DNA from: Aptenodytes patagonicus
Taxonomy: Eukaryota; Chordata; Aves; Sphenisciformes; Spheniscidae
Assembly: GCF_965638725.1 (NCBI RefSeq)
Contig: NC_134974.1
Span: 682,001 to 746,000 of the forward strand
DNA length: 64,000 bases
Direction: 5' to 3'
Below the pieces are notes generated by a model. It made no database searches. It worked only from the letters and a program-made list of their open reading frames with translations, and was not told the origin of the DNA. A program made the position numbers and the translations under genes. Below are positions 1 to 12,400 of the stretch, piece after piece. Position 1 is the first letter of the stretch, and each line of letters opens with the position of its first letter.

Positions 1-1103
1 AAACTTCCACCAGGGAAACTGCTCCAGCAGGCACATGGTAAAGGAGAACGCCGGGTTCAGGTGGGCCCCTGCAACGGAGTTGGGAGAGGGGCTGGGAGCG
101 GAGGGTCCTTGGGGGATCTGGAGCCAGGGGATGGCGGGAGCTGGGACCCCCTCCCCAGCCTCACCAGAGACTCCTCCCGCCGTGTGGATGGCCACCATGA
201 TGGCCAGGGCGCCTGCCAGGTAGGCGGTGACGATGTCCCCCTTTGTCCCGGAGCTGGTGACCATCTGTGCCGAGCCGCTCAGGGTGATCAGCTGGAGAAC
301 AGGGACATAGCTCCACCGTGGCGCCCCCGGCCCCTCGCCTAGCCCCCCCCCTCCCTGTTCCCCAAGGGCCACTGCCCCACCACGCTGCAGCTGCTGGCGG
401 GATTAGTGGGGATCCCAGGCAGCAGAAGGGCAGCGAGGTGAGGGCTGCTCTGGTGCCTCTGCGGGCGCTGTCTCCATGGTTTTGCTCCCCCATCCCCTGC
501 GCTCCAGCTTTGGGTGCTGGATGGGGACAGGCAGGGAAGCTGTTACCAGTCTCACTTGTGGTTTTGATGGCAAGGTAAACAAATTATCAGCAATTAAGTA
601 ATCTGCTTCCCTGGGGAGACGGTGGGGAAGGGGTGCCGCCAGCACGGGCGCAGTGTCGCTGTTCGCCATCGTGGGATGCAGCCAAGTGCCAAGCGCGGCT
701 CCGGAGCCCCAACCTTTGCCTGCTCCAGGGCAGGAGGCGTCAAGGCACTCGCTGCCCAGCGCCGCTCCCTCAGGTGCCACGTGGCAGTGCCGGTGCTCTT
801 ATTGCGCCGGAGCTGCTGCGGCGGAGGGCGTACCACAGGGTCCAAGTGGGAGGCTGGGCAGCGCCAAATCACTTGGCGAGCACGGCGCAGCCCCAAACCC
901 CCCAACCTCCGGCGAGTGACAGGCAGGGGAGCCCTGGGACCCCTGGTGCCTGTCACCACCCCATGGTCAGCCCCGGCCCACCCATGTGCCCCGCTCACAA
1001 TAAGCACGAAGACAGCCAGCAGCTCAGCCAGGCACTCCCGCACCAGCTGGTTCCGGATGCGGAGCAGAGCCTGGGCCCTCTTCAAGAAGGAAGCGGTGCC
1101 CAT
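1..1103 (-). CDS. AQP10: Aquaporin-10 (aquaglyceroporin), 5' part, cut by window edge
   Basis: Membrane channel for water and glycerol-like solutes. Three coding exons are visible. Exon 1 (1103-999, 105 bp) begins MGTASFLKRAQALLRIRNQL and ends in the first helix (ECLAELLAVFVLI) at a GTGAGC donor. Exon 2 (291-165, 127 bp) encodes the AQMVTSSGTKGDIVTAYLAG region and helix 2, with a GTGAGG donor. Exon 3 (68 to beyond 1) begins GAHLNPAFSFTMCLL and carries the first NPA pore motif. Exon phases 0 and 1 join correctly, and the 127-bp second exon is usual for aquaglyceroporins. The N-terminus (LLRIRNQLVRECLAE) resembles AQP10 (HLRIRSLLARQCLAE), and AQP10 is the neighbour of HAX1 in mammals, so the assignment rests on both. 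AQP3, 7 and 9 are similar in this part, so sequence alone would not settle the paralogue. The second NPA box and C-terminus lie outside the window. Confidence 0.85.
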
Positions 1104-1714
1104 GGGTCCGGCCAGGAACGGGCAGCGGCGACAGTGGCGTCGGTGTCTCCGTCCCAGTGAGATTTTATGAGCCCTGGGGCTGGGGTGGGTGATAACACGC
1201 AGACTTTAAACCAATCAGGGCCGCACCACAGGGAGACGCCTGGCAGGGACCAGAGTCCCGCATGGGGCCGGGGACAGCAGCGCCTCGTGTCGATGGCGTC
1301 CCCCGGTAGGACCAGACCTGGTGGGAGCCCCCGAGGATCCCCGAGTGGCCGTGGGGAACCAAGACCTTGCTCAGGTGAGCCGGCACGGGCGTTCCCCCTC
1401 CTGGGAGCCCCGCTTTTTCCCTGACAGATCCCTGCTCAAGCTGCAACCGCAGGCAGCGCTAATGAATAGGCCTTGGAAAGGCTCCCAGGACGTGCCCTCG
1501 AGAGCGGCCCAGGGGAGGCGTTAGCACAGCGCCGGGCCGGCAGGGAAATGGGCGAGGGAGGTGGCCAGGGAGCAGCGCAGGCATGGGGCCAGGGCAGAGG
1601 AGCCTGGCGGCTGCCTGCACCCGTGGGGCAGCCCCCAGGAGCCGCCCCTGGCAGCTGTGCAGGTCCCTGCCTCTGAATCAGGAAGGTTCCAGCCTGAAGG
1701 CGCCTGGCAGGTCG
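1104..1714. other. Intergenic: AQP10 upstream / HAX1 downstream
   Basis: GC-rich DNA between the AQP10 start codon and the HAX1 polyadenylation region. It should hold the AQP10 5'UTR and promoter. I see no clear TATA box and no convincing exon. Long open frames here run on both strands and look like by-products of high GC. Confidence 0.5.
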
Positions 1715-2029
1715 CTGTTAGCATAAATAGACTTTATTGCTCTGTACGCACGCGCACACACACACTTGGCCCCCGTGGGGGTCCCCACAGCTCCGCAGCG
1801 CCCCAGAAGGCGTGCAGCCCCCAGCCCAGGCGCCAGCTCCCAGCAGGATCTGACCCGTCTGCAACAAAAACAGGTGGTGAGAAGAGGCTGCTGCCCACCG
1901 CCCGCCCTGAATGGAGCTGGCAGCTCCGGCCCCCAAGCCGGCGTCTGTCCTCACGGCCCTGGGAAGCCCCGGGGTCCCCCAACCCCACACCCATCACACA
2001 TACGGGGTGCTCAGCCGCGGGGCGCACAG
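1715..2029 (-). other. HAX1: HAX1 3'UTR with polyadenylation signal
   Basis: Reading on the minus strand after the TAG stop at 2032-2030, the first AATAAA is at 1738-1733. A 3'UTR of about 310 nt ending near 1715 is inferred. Confidence 0.65.
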
Positions 2030-3680
<1,651 letters not shown>

Positions 3681-3847
3681 CCCGCGCCGAGGGCCGCCGA
3701 CCCGCTGCCCGCCGCGCCCGGGTCGCGCTGCCGTAAAGCACCGGGGGCCGCGCAGCGCCGCCGGGTGTCGCGAGGCGCCGCGGTCGGACCGACGCGGCCT
3801 CGAGCGAAGGCGGGTGCGGGGGGGCCCGCCCGGCCCCGGGGCTGCGC

Positions 3848-3895
3848 CTCAGGTTGGGCGTGCGGAGCTCGCCTCGCCGTGGCCACGTGCCCGCG
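3848..3895 (-). repeat. Displaced copy of part of the HAX1 last exon
   Basis: These 48 bases match 2085-2132, inside HAX1 exon 7, with four differences (about 92%) and in the same orientation. The original encodes the GTWPRQDELRTPNLS stretch. Read in the same frame the copy gives GTWPRRGELRTPNLR. It lies about 170 bp upstream of the HAX1 start codon, outside any gene I can define. The match falls off on both sides. Confidence 0.8.
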
Positions 3896-4816
3896 GAGCC
3901 CGTGGCGGGGGTTAAACCAGAGCCCCGTCAGGGCTCCCCCCGTGCGCTCCACGGGCCGGAGCCTTCCCCATCTGACCGCCCCAGGCCCGGGGCGGCTCTG
4001 GGGCCTCTCGCTCCGGCGTCAGGCCCGTGCTGTCCCTCGGGACACCCGGGAGCCAGCGGGCTCCGGCCCGCCGGCCCTCGACTTCTCCGTCCAGCTCCCG
4101 AGGCCGCCTGGGAGCGGCGGCCCCTGGCACTTGGCAGGGGCACTTGGCACAAGGGGCCCCTGGCCCCTTGGCAGCCCCAAGGGCAAGCCGTGACCCCGGG
4201 AGGTCCCCCCTTGGGGCTGGGAGCGGGGGGGCTGCCGGGGCCGGCTGCCTCGAAGAGCCATACCCGGCGGTGCAGGCTGAGGGGGGGGGATGCCGTGGTG
4301 CTGGCCCGACCGTGCTTGCAGGGGTCTCACAGAGAAGGGCAGGGGGGCCCCACACAGCACCCTGATGGGGTTGGGGGTGCGCTGGGCTCTGTCCTGCACC
4401 ATCTGGGGGTCCTGCAGCCCTGCCAGGCACCCGGTCTTGCTCTGTGCCCCCAGCTGAGCTCCATCAGTCCATCCCACCACCCTCCTGCTCCTCCACTGGG
4501 CCCCCAGAGCACCGGGAGGGGCTCGAGCCAGCTCCAGCTTTGCCCCCCGCACTGAGGCAGGGACCCCCCAAGGCCCCAGCCCCTTCCCTTGCAGCTCAGC
4601 CTCCCTCTGGCAGCAGCTCCCATGCTCTTTCAAGGAGGGTGATGGGGAGCGCAGGGCCAGAAGGCAGCTCAGCACCAGCTGCCAGGGTAACCACGGCTTC
4701 CTGCCACCACACCGGTGGTCCTGTTCTGCTCCCCTGTGCTGGGGACCCCCCCTCCTGTGACAGCCAGTCCTTTCCTGAGGCCCTTGTGGTGAGGAGGGGG
4801 GGCGGAGAGCACCCCC
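3896..4816. other. Intergenic HAX1-UBAP2L, no gene seen
   Basis: GC-rich intergenic DNA. Short repeats of a CACTTGGCA-type word occur around 4130-4185. No exon with good splice sites was recognised. Confidence 0.5.
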
Positions 4817-5361
4817 TGTGCTGGTTTTGGCTGGGGTAGAGTTAATTTTCTTCACAGTAGCTGGCATGGGGCCGTGGTTTGGATTTGAGCTGGAAACAGT
4901 GCTGATAACACAGGGATGTTTTCGTTACTGCTGAGCAGTGCTGACACACAGTCAAGGCCTTTTCTGCCTCTCACCCCACCCCACCAGCGAGCAGGTGGGG
5001 GGGGGGGGGCCCACAGAAGAGGTTGGGAGGGGACACAGCCGGGACAGCTGACCCCAACTGACCCAAGGGATATCCCACACCATATGACATCATGCTCAGC
5101 ACATAAAGCTGGGGGAAGAAGAAGGAAGGGGGGGGACGTTCAGAGTGATGGCGTTTGTCTTCCCAAGTCACCATTATGCGTGACGGAGCCCTGCTGTCCT
5201 GGAGATGGCTGAACACCCGCCTGCCACTGGGAAAGTGAATGGATTCCTTGTTTTGCTTGTACACACGGCTTTTGCTTTACCAATTAAACTGTCTTTACCT
5301 CAACCCATGAGTTTTCTCACTTTTACCCTTCCGATTCTCTCCCCCATCCCACCAGAGCAGG
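4817..5361 (+). mobile_element. Solo LTR of an avian endogenous retrovirus, incomplete fossil
   Basis: Starts with TGTGCTGGTTTTGGCTGGGG and runs to about the run of C/T/G near 5361. The text matches, from memory, a long terminal repeat found in many copies in bird genomes, probably ERVL (class III). It has a TATA-like CATAAAG near 5102 and an ATTAAA polyadenylation-type signal near 5284. No internal gag, pol or env sequence and no second LTR are present, so it is a solo LTR. It does not look whole and is clearly non-autonomous. The family name is from recall and the class is less sure than the identity as an LTR. It probably dates from within the bird radiation. Confidence 0.8.
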
Positions 5362-5664
5362 GGGCACCTGGGATGGCACAAGCCACAGGTGGCAGGCAGC
5401 TGCGCACAGCATGGGGGGAGGCAGAGACATGGAGGGCAGAGGTCCCTGGCCCAGAGAAGGGACAGGGAAAAGGATGGTGACATTGTGCCTGTACTGGGAT
5501 CCCGGTGCCCAGCGCCACAGCTGGGAAAAGTCCACAAAAGGGGGGGGAAAAAAAAAAAAAGCTGGGGAGGGGTAGGGGGAACTGCTCCCCCCCTTGCCCG
5601 GGGCCTCCCACACCCTGCACCAAAAATACGGAACCAGGCTGAGAAGGTAGGTATTAAAAAATAC
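5362..5664. other. Intergenic between LTR and UBAP2L 3' end
   Basis: Short G- and A-rich stretch including a G-run and A-run near 5540-5562. No gene seen. Confidence 0.5.
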
Positions 5665-6491
5665 ACACATCACTTTGTGATCTTTATTCTCTTTAGTAAA
5701 TCACCCGCAGGGGGGCTTCCGTTGAAGTGACCGGTTTGAACTGAAAAATACAAGATCTGGACTGCATAGAAAAAAAAAAAAAAGACCAAAAAAAAACCCA
5801 AAACCAAAAGCAGAAGATACTTACAGCGTGCAAGGGGGGGCAGGACCTGCGCTCGGGGCCCATGGGGAGGGAGGGGGCGCGGATGGAGAACGTAAAATAA
5901 GGGGGTGCCCTCCAGGGCTCCTCTGGGTCGGTGGCAGAGAGCAGCAGAGGGTGGGCGAGGAAATGAGAGAACTACAGGACGGCATGGGGTTTTTGTTTTT
6001 ATATACAAGACACATTTATCCATTAAATTTAGAACACGGTACAAAAAAACACTTCAACTAATTCATCTTACAATGCTGTTCATATCAATTACTGTTCTTA
6101 TTCCTAATAATAAGGGGGTTTGCTGTAGGCGACTCACAGCTTCCACTCCTTTGGATCCGAGAGGTTCTGGGGCAGCAGGAGGTGGGGGGAGAGGGGAGAA
6201 AGGAGTAAAAACCAAAAAAGGCCCCTACGGCAAACGGTTCAGAATCTGAATGCAGAGAGGGGGGGGGGGGGGAAGGAAAAAAAGAAAAAATACAAATTCT
6301 ATATTACATACAACAGGAAAGGTGGCTGAAGACAGACAACGCAGAGCCGCCTGCCGGCCTGCCCTGCCCCGGGGGCTGCAGGGCCCGGGTGCTGCCCCGC
6401 GGCAGGGCGCTCTCCTCCCCGGGATCCTTCGGCATCGGGTTTGGTGGGATTCTCTTCCGGAAGCAAGTGGTGGGCGAGGGCCGCCCCAGCC
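5665..6491 (-). other. UBAP2L: UBAP2L 3'UTR with polyadenylation signal
   Basis: Follows the TGA stop at 6494-6492. On the minus strand an AATAAA sits at 5689-5684, so the transcript should end near 5665. The UTR contains several homopolymer runs (about 5770-5800 and a G-run near 6260). Confidence 0.65.
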
Positions 6492-9400
6492 TCAGTTGGC
6501 GCCCCAGCTGTAGCTGTTGTAGGCAGACTTGTTGGCCTGGGATTTCTGGGGGATGGAGCTGCCTTGGCTGCGCTGCCCAGAGCCGCTCTGTGGGAAGGGG
6601 GCGAGAAGGAGAAGCAGGTGGTTATCATGGGGGAACTGGCGCCGCCGTCTCTGGGGTCCCAACCCTGGCCTGCTCTGCAGGGCAATGCTGGTGTGCCTCG
6701 GGCAGCTCAGCCGCGGGCACCGCCGTCCCCACAGGATGGCTCCAGCCCGCAGACCCTGGGCACTGCAGGCTATGGCTCCTCGGTGCTTGCTGACCCACCT
6801 CAGCCCAGCGCAAGCTCCCTGGGGCCACCAGCACCAGGGCATGGGCTGCCTCCTGCACCGAGCAGCTCGCCGGTGGCCCTCATGCCATGCCGTCTGCTGC
6901 CCCAGCAGCCACAGGACCCTCCCTCCGCTCTGCGCCTTCCTCCAGACCAGCACCATGCCAGGACCACAGGCAGCGAGGACCCTGGCAGCTCTGCGGGGAC
7001 TGCCGCGCGGCAGGGAGGGGGGAAAGGGGGGGGGAAGGGGTCGAGCAGGGGGGTGTGTGTCTGTGCGCGCGGGTGTGTGTGTGTGCACATACTGACTGAG
7101 GGCCTCTCTCCTCGCCTGGTGGGGCCATGGGGGGAGAAGGAAGGGGCTACATGAGCCTGGGGGGCCTTAGGGGCAGGGGGAGACCCCAGGGCAAGTGCAA
7201 TGCATTATCAGAGAGGTTCATTACCTGGTCTTCCTGCTGGCGTTGGCAGCACAGTATCATCTGCAAATATGGAAGCTGTTGCAGTACCAGGATATGTAAA
7301 ATAAAGGGACAAACTATGACAATAGAAATCCACGGTTAGACCTGAAAGCTACGGCGGGGTCGTGGCTATGGCAAGTAACCCCTTCGTTGCTGGCCTGCGG
7401 AGCCGCCACTCCGAGGATGGGGAGTTCAGGGCGTACCAGGCATGTCTGCGTGAAGGGGCACTACCCGACCGTACCTGGTACAGCCCGGCAGCAAGGGGGC
7501 TGTGCCGAGTACCCCCCAGGGGAGCGCACCCCGGGCCTTCCTCACCTCGTCCTCTTATCGGCCCTGTGTGTATGTGCAGGTGTGAGCATGTGTGTGTCAC
7601 CACGTGTCCGCGTGTGTCCGCCGCAGGGCGTGAGGGAGGGAGGGAGGGGGGGGGCCGGGGGGGGGAGCGAGAGCCCTAGGAGATACCCCAGCAAGGGCCA
7701 GGGGGCCGGGGGGGTCGCTTACCTGCCCATCCTGCTGCAGGTGGTGGTGGAGGATCTGCGAGTGGGGCTGCTGATGCGGGGTCAGGATGTGCATGAAAGG
7801 GGTGGGGGGGTACGCCGCCGCCGTCGCAGGGTTGATGGGGCCGCCACTGCCCAGCGCTGAAGGCAGGTTGAAGGAGGCTGCCGGGGTTCCAGTGTGAAAT
7901 CCCTGCTTCTCGAAGGATTGCTGAGGAGGAGACACCAACAGCGGAGTAAGGGCTGGGAGCTGGGCAGCACTCCCCTGCCCCTGGCTGGCAGCATGCCCCT
8001 TCCCAGCTGTAAAAGTCATGGGCCCGGGAGTCAGTGCGTGGTGCAGAGAACAGATGGAGTCTCTGCCCATGGCTCTTCCTGGGCTTAGAATTGCTCTAAG
8101 TTGGGAAAGGCTGAGCATTTCCCTTCTCCCTGGCTGGCTGCTCTAAGGGGAAGAGACCTCCTTGCCCAGGGAGGCTGTCTCAGAGCTGGGCTTCCGCTCA
8201 CAGCAAAGCGGCGCCTTTCTGAAGCGCGCACCAGACACTAACCTGAGTTTTGGAGTAGACAGAGCCTGAGATGTCTGGCACTCCTGTATTACTGGATGTC
8301 ACAGATACACCTGGGGAGAAGGAAAGGCAAGAGAGCATTAGGCAGCAACCACCGGTTCAGTGGGAGCTACTGCCACTAACGCCAGCATCAGGTGGTGGAG
8401 AGCTCTAGTGGCCTGGCAGCCAGGTAAGGTTTGGAGACAGACATCGTCCTAGGGAGCAGGGTCTTGGCAAGGCCAAGCTGCAAAGTGCCCGTACAAGTGT
8501 AAGTTCTTTTGCTCTGGACGCGAGCAGTTTCTGAATGCCTCCAGAAACAAATTTAGGGGCCTGCTGCCACCCAGAGAAATTCATATTCTTCAAGAGCCCA
8601 GAAAACAGCAACTCTGAGAAGAGCTGGGGGGATGCAGCAGACAGACAAGGAAACAAACTCCCAGCACAGTAGCAAGAACGGCCCGAGAGCTCCTTGGCTG
8701 TAAAACAGGCAATTGCATGTAAAGGCAACTCAACTGTGGGCTGGGATGGTTGGTGCAACAACTGGCGACACTGGCATACAACCCTCATTTGATGCTGGCT
8801 GTGTCTAAAAGGTGCTGAGGAAAGCCTCAGCAATCACTTAAGGCCCGGAAAAAGTGCTGAAATGAAAGAGGTTTGAAAGACTCGGTACCAGGTGACCTGG
8901 TACAGAGCTGACGTATCTTTGCAAAGAGAAGATAGTGTCTTAAAGAGCTCTAATGTAGTGAAAAAAGGCGTAACAGGAATTTAAAGGCTGGAAGAGGGAC
9001 CCAAACACAGGCCCTTTGGAGTCAGCCAGACATTAACCAGTGAAACCCAGTACTGAGACAAGTGACAGGTTCACGACCTTCTTACATCTTTGAATCAAGA
9101 AAGACACTTCTCTAGAAAGCATGCATCTGCCAAACACAGGAGTCAAACAAGTTCCCAGGCTCAAATCTGGAATAATTCTTCTATTGATCACATACAGGCA
9201 GTAAAAAAACCCAAACAAACCCCAAACAATTCAGCAGCTTAAGCTCTGACACAAGTCCAAGGCCCCAGCCATCCGACTGCTGGGCACAGAGGAGGAGGGC
9301 GTGCTCTGTACTCCTCAAACCCGCTCCAGCCCTGGATGCAGAACAAGCCTGGGCCCTTCCAAGGAGAATTAAACGACCTGCTAGTTGCACCATGACCATT

Positions 9401-12400
9401 TTCCTCCTTTACTGCTGGAGGCAGTAAGACAGCAGTCCCCTTACACGACCAGTGAGACTGTGAACAAGCCCTGCTACTGTCGGTAACTGCTGCTGAGAAA
9501 GATGCTGTTGGGTCTCTTACCAGTGCTGTATCCATGAGAGCCATAGCCGCTGGGCTGCTGAAAAGGGGTTGCTGATGCATTGACGCTGACATTCACACCA
9601 TGCTGCTTGGAAGAGGTAGGAGCAACCTACAGAAAGGACAGAAGCAGAGTGAGGAGAGGCTTCACTGCATTGCCTTCCTGCCCCAATTCCACACCCTGCC
9701 TCTGGGAAACTCACAGGGAACACGGCGGGCCCGTATTGGAAGGTGCTAGGGAGCCCTGGTACCCCTGTGTAGTACGGCAGACTGGTGTAACTGTAGCCAG
9801 GAGGCAGCGCTGGGTTCAGGAACGTCTGCTGCGTGGTGTGGTGAGTCTGGGTCTGGCTCTGCTGAGGCTGGGCCAAAGTCGTTGCAGGGGCAGGGGAAGA
9901 GGCATCACCTCGGCCAAATTTTGTTAAGTCACCTGGAATACAGGAGATGAAAGGAGACTGAAGAACAGACATGTCAAATACTAGCCTGTTCTAGCTCAGC
10001 CCAAAGGTGACCCAGCCTTTTGATCAACGGTGACTTGAATCAACCCCCCTCTTACACCTACTAAGGACTGCAGCCCTTGCAAGCCCTCAGACCCTTGCAC
10101 ACCGATTAGGCTAAGCTGTTAACTGCTCTCCTCATCCCTGAGAGGAGGACTTAAGAGGGGAAGGCAAACCCACAGCAGCTAAGCTACAGTGCTGCACCGC
10201 CTGATGTCAGCCTACGATCCGGCACTGGATAAACCTGCCACTGGCCGCCTGCGTAGCAACAGAACCCAGATGCTAGAGCTCTCCCTAAGCCCTCTCTGCG
10301 GATCAGCAGCAGGCCTAAACACAACTCAACTCCCTCCAGAGCCAGACCCGAGGCCAGGGCAGCAGCCTAGGGGCCCTGTCCTACTGGCAAAGAGCTCCTC
10401 ATTGAAGAGGAGAGTCAGTATCTTCCAGTTGAGGATGTGTGAAAGGCCCCTTTTTACAGCATGGCTCACACCTCCCTCTCTCTCACTGGTGGCACCGAAT
10501 CAAATGCTGCTGCAGAGGCCCAGCAGCCCGCAGAGAGTACTCAGAAATACATCTTCCTCTCTTCCCAGTCTGGGCACTGCGCAAGGGCTTGGCTGCGGGG
10601 CTTGGGGAAGCTCCCTTTGCTGCTCTTTATGAGCACCTGCTTGGCTCTTCCATGCAAACACTCTCCCTATTCAGAACTCGCACAGTAAGCCAGTGAATTT
10701 CTCAGTGCTGCCCCAGCTCACAAGTGAGTCCAGGACAGCCACAAACATTAATTATCACTGATGTTAACTTGGCAAATTACACATGCCTCAGTGTGCCGGG
10801 CAAAAGCACTTCCGCACAAACAAGCTCCTGCTGAAGCAGGAGAGAAGTGGTGCTGGAAAAAGAGCGATCCACAAAGTGCAACAATTCCTAAAGTACGTGA
10901 AAGCTCAGCACAACCGCTGCCCACAGCGAATCAGCAGTGTGAATAAACGCACCTACAGAGGTCAGTGAGAGATCAGCCACCCGCTGGGCATTTGGTTTGA
11001 ACTTGACAGGTCCTAAATGCCCTGTTTTCTTTCTCCATGAGACTGTGGCATATAAAAAAAGCCCCCCTTAATTTCTCCAGATTTTGTGTTTCTTTGTATT
11101 GTTACTTTAAGTGCTTGACAAGCACTGCTTAACCCCTGCCTCACCACGACCTGAAAAGCAGTTCCCCAGTTTTACGCCTCACAGATTCTTTCAGCTCCTC
11201 CTTGCTCCCCTTCCAACTGCCGCATCAACTCCTACTTGTCCACATCTTCCTGGTAACATGCCTCGACACGACCAGATGATCAAGGGGAAGTCAAGAATTT
11301 AGCTGCTGAGAAACATGCTCCAGACCAGAGGCAGTGCAGGAGGCTGGTGCAGACATAGCTCCAGCAGACAACAGCACAGGAACCTAGTAAGCAGCAGCAC
11401 GAACACCTGATGGGATATGCGATCAGAGCAGTCTTTTTCCCTACCAGAGTACGGATTGCTGCTCAGGCTGCCATCTCTTCCAGTCAGCGGGGTGGTGGGT
11501 GTAGGGAATGGGATGCTGTAGTAATCCTGAAGGATAAAAACAAAAGGAGAAGTTTTATGAGCTCTGTCCAAAGATGCAAAGCAGTATCTTTTGGAAAAGA
11601 GGGATTTCTGGACTGCAGCCGCTAGATATGTTGGAGTATTGCAGTTCAATCAGCCACATCACAGCTGATCACAGCCTACAGCAACCCCAGGTTTTTGTAG
11701 CATGCACCGTCCCCCTCATCTGGCTATTAGAAGAACCAGATAAGGTCTACTGGTATGCAGTCCTTAAACTGCCTGGACTTTTCCTTCCACAACACAAGGA
11801 ACACATGTCGTATTGCTAAATAAAACCCATTCTCTTAGAAGTATTTAGTCACTACCTCTTTCAAGGATCAGAGGCAAGTATCTACAACACACAAGCTCCT
11901 CACACCACTGTCAGGCAAAACAGCTCTGCCTGCTGTAGCTTTCTTATTCCCTAGCCCCACCATTGATACTGCTGTCTGAATAACTAGTGCTCCTAACTCC
12001 CCAAGTGCAAAGGAGCAACCGATTAAATCCTCACTACTACCACAGAGAGGTACATCCATTTAGCACCCTGTTTTGCCAGCTCTTCAGGACTACCTCACAG
12101 CCCGATCTGTCTGTACACCCAAAGCACACAGCACCGGTGAGCTGTTAGACCAGTGAAGTGGCATGTCCATGTCAGTCTTCAGTACTCACCAATGGAAATC
12201 TTGTCTGGAGCATTTGCAAGTCGTCATATCCATACACCTGTGGCTAGAAAAAGAGCAGGAGATGATGTTAGGGACACAAACTAGATAAAAACTCTTATCT
12301 AATTTTAGATTAAACATTTAGACAAACATTAGATAAAGCCAGAAGCAGATGATCAGAGGCCATGCAATTACCCAGGGGCAGGCAGCCAGCATTCACTACC

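Noticed and set aside
7062-7100. GT-rich tract, and various A, C and G homopolymer runs in UBAP2L
   Set aside because: Simple sequence common in vertebrate introns; no function inferred.
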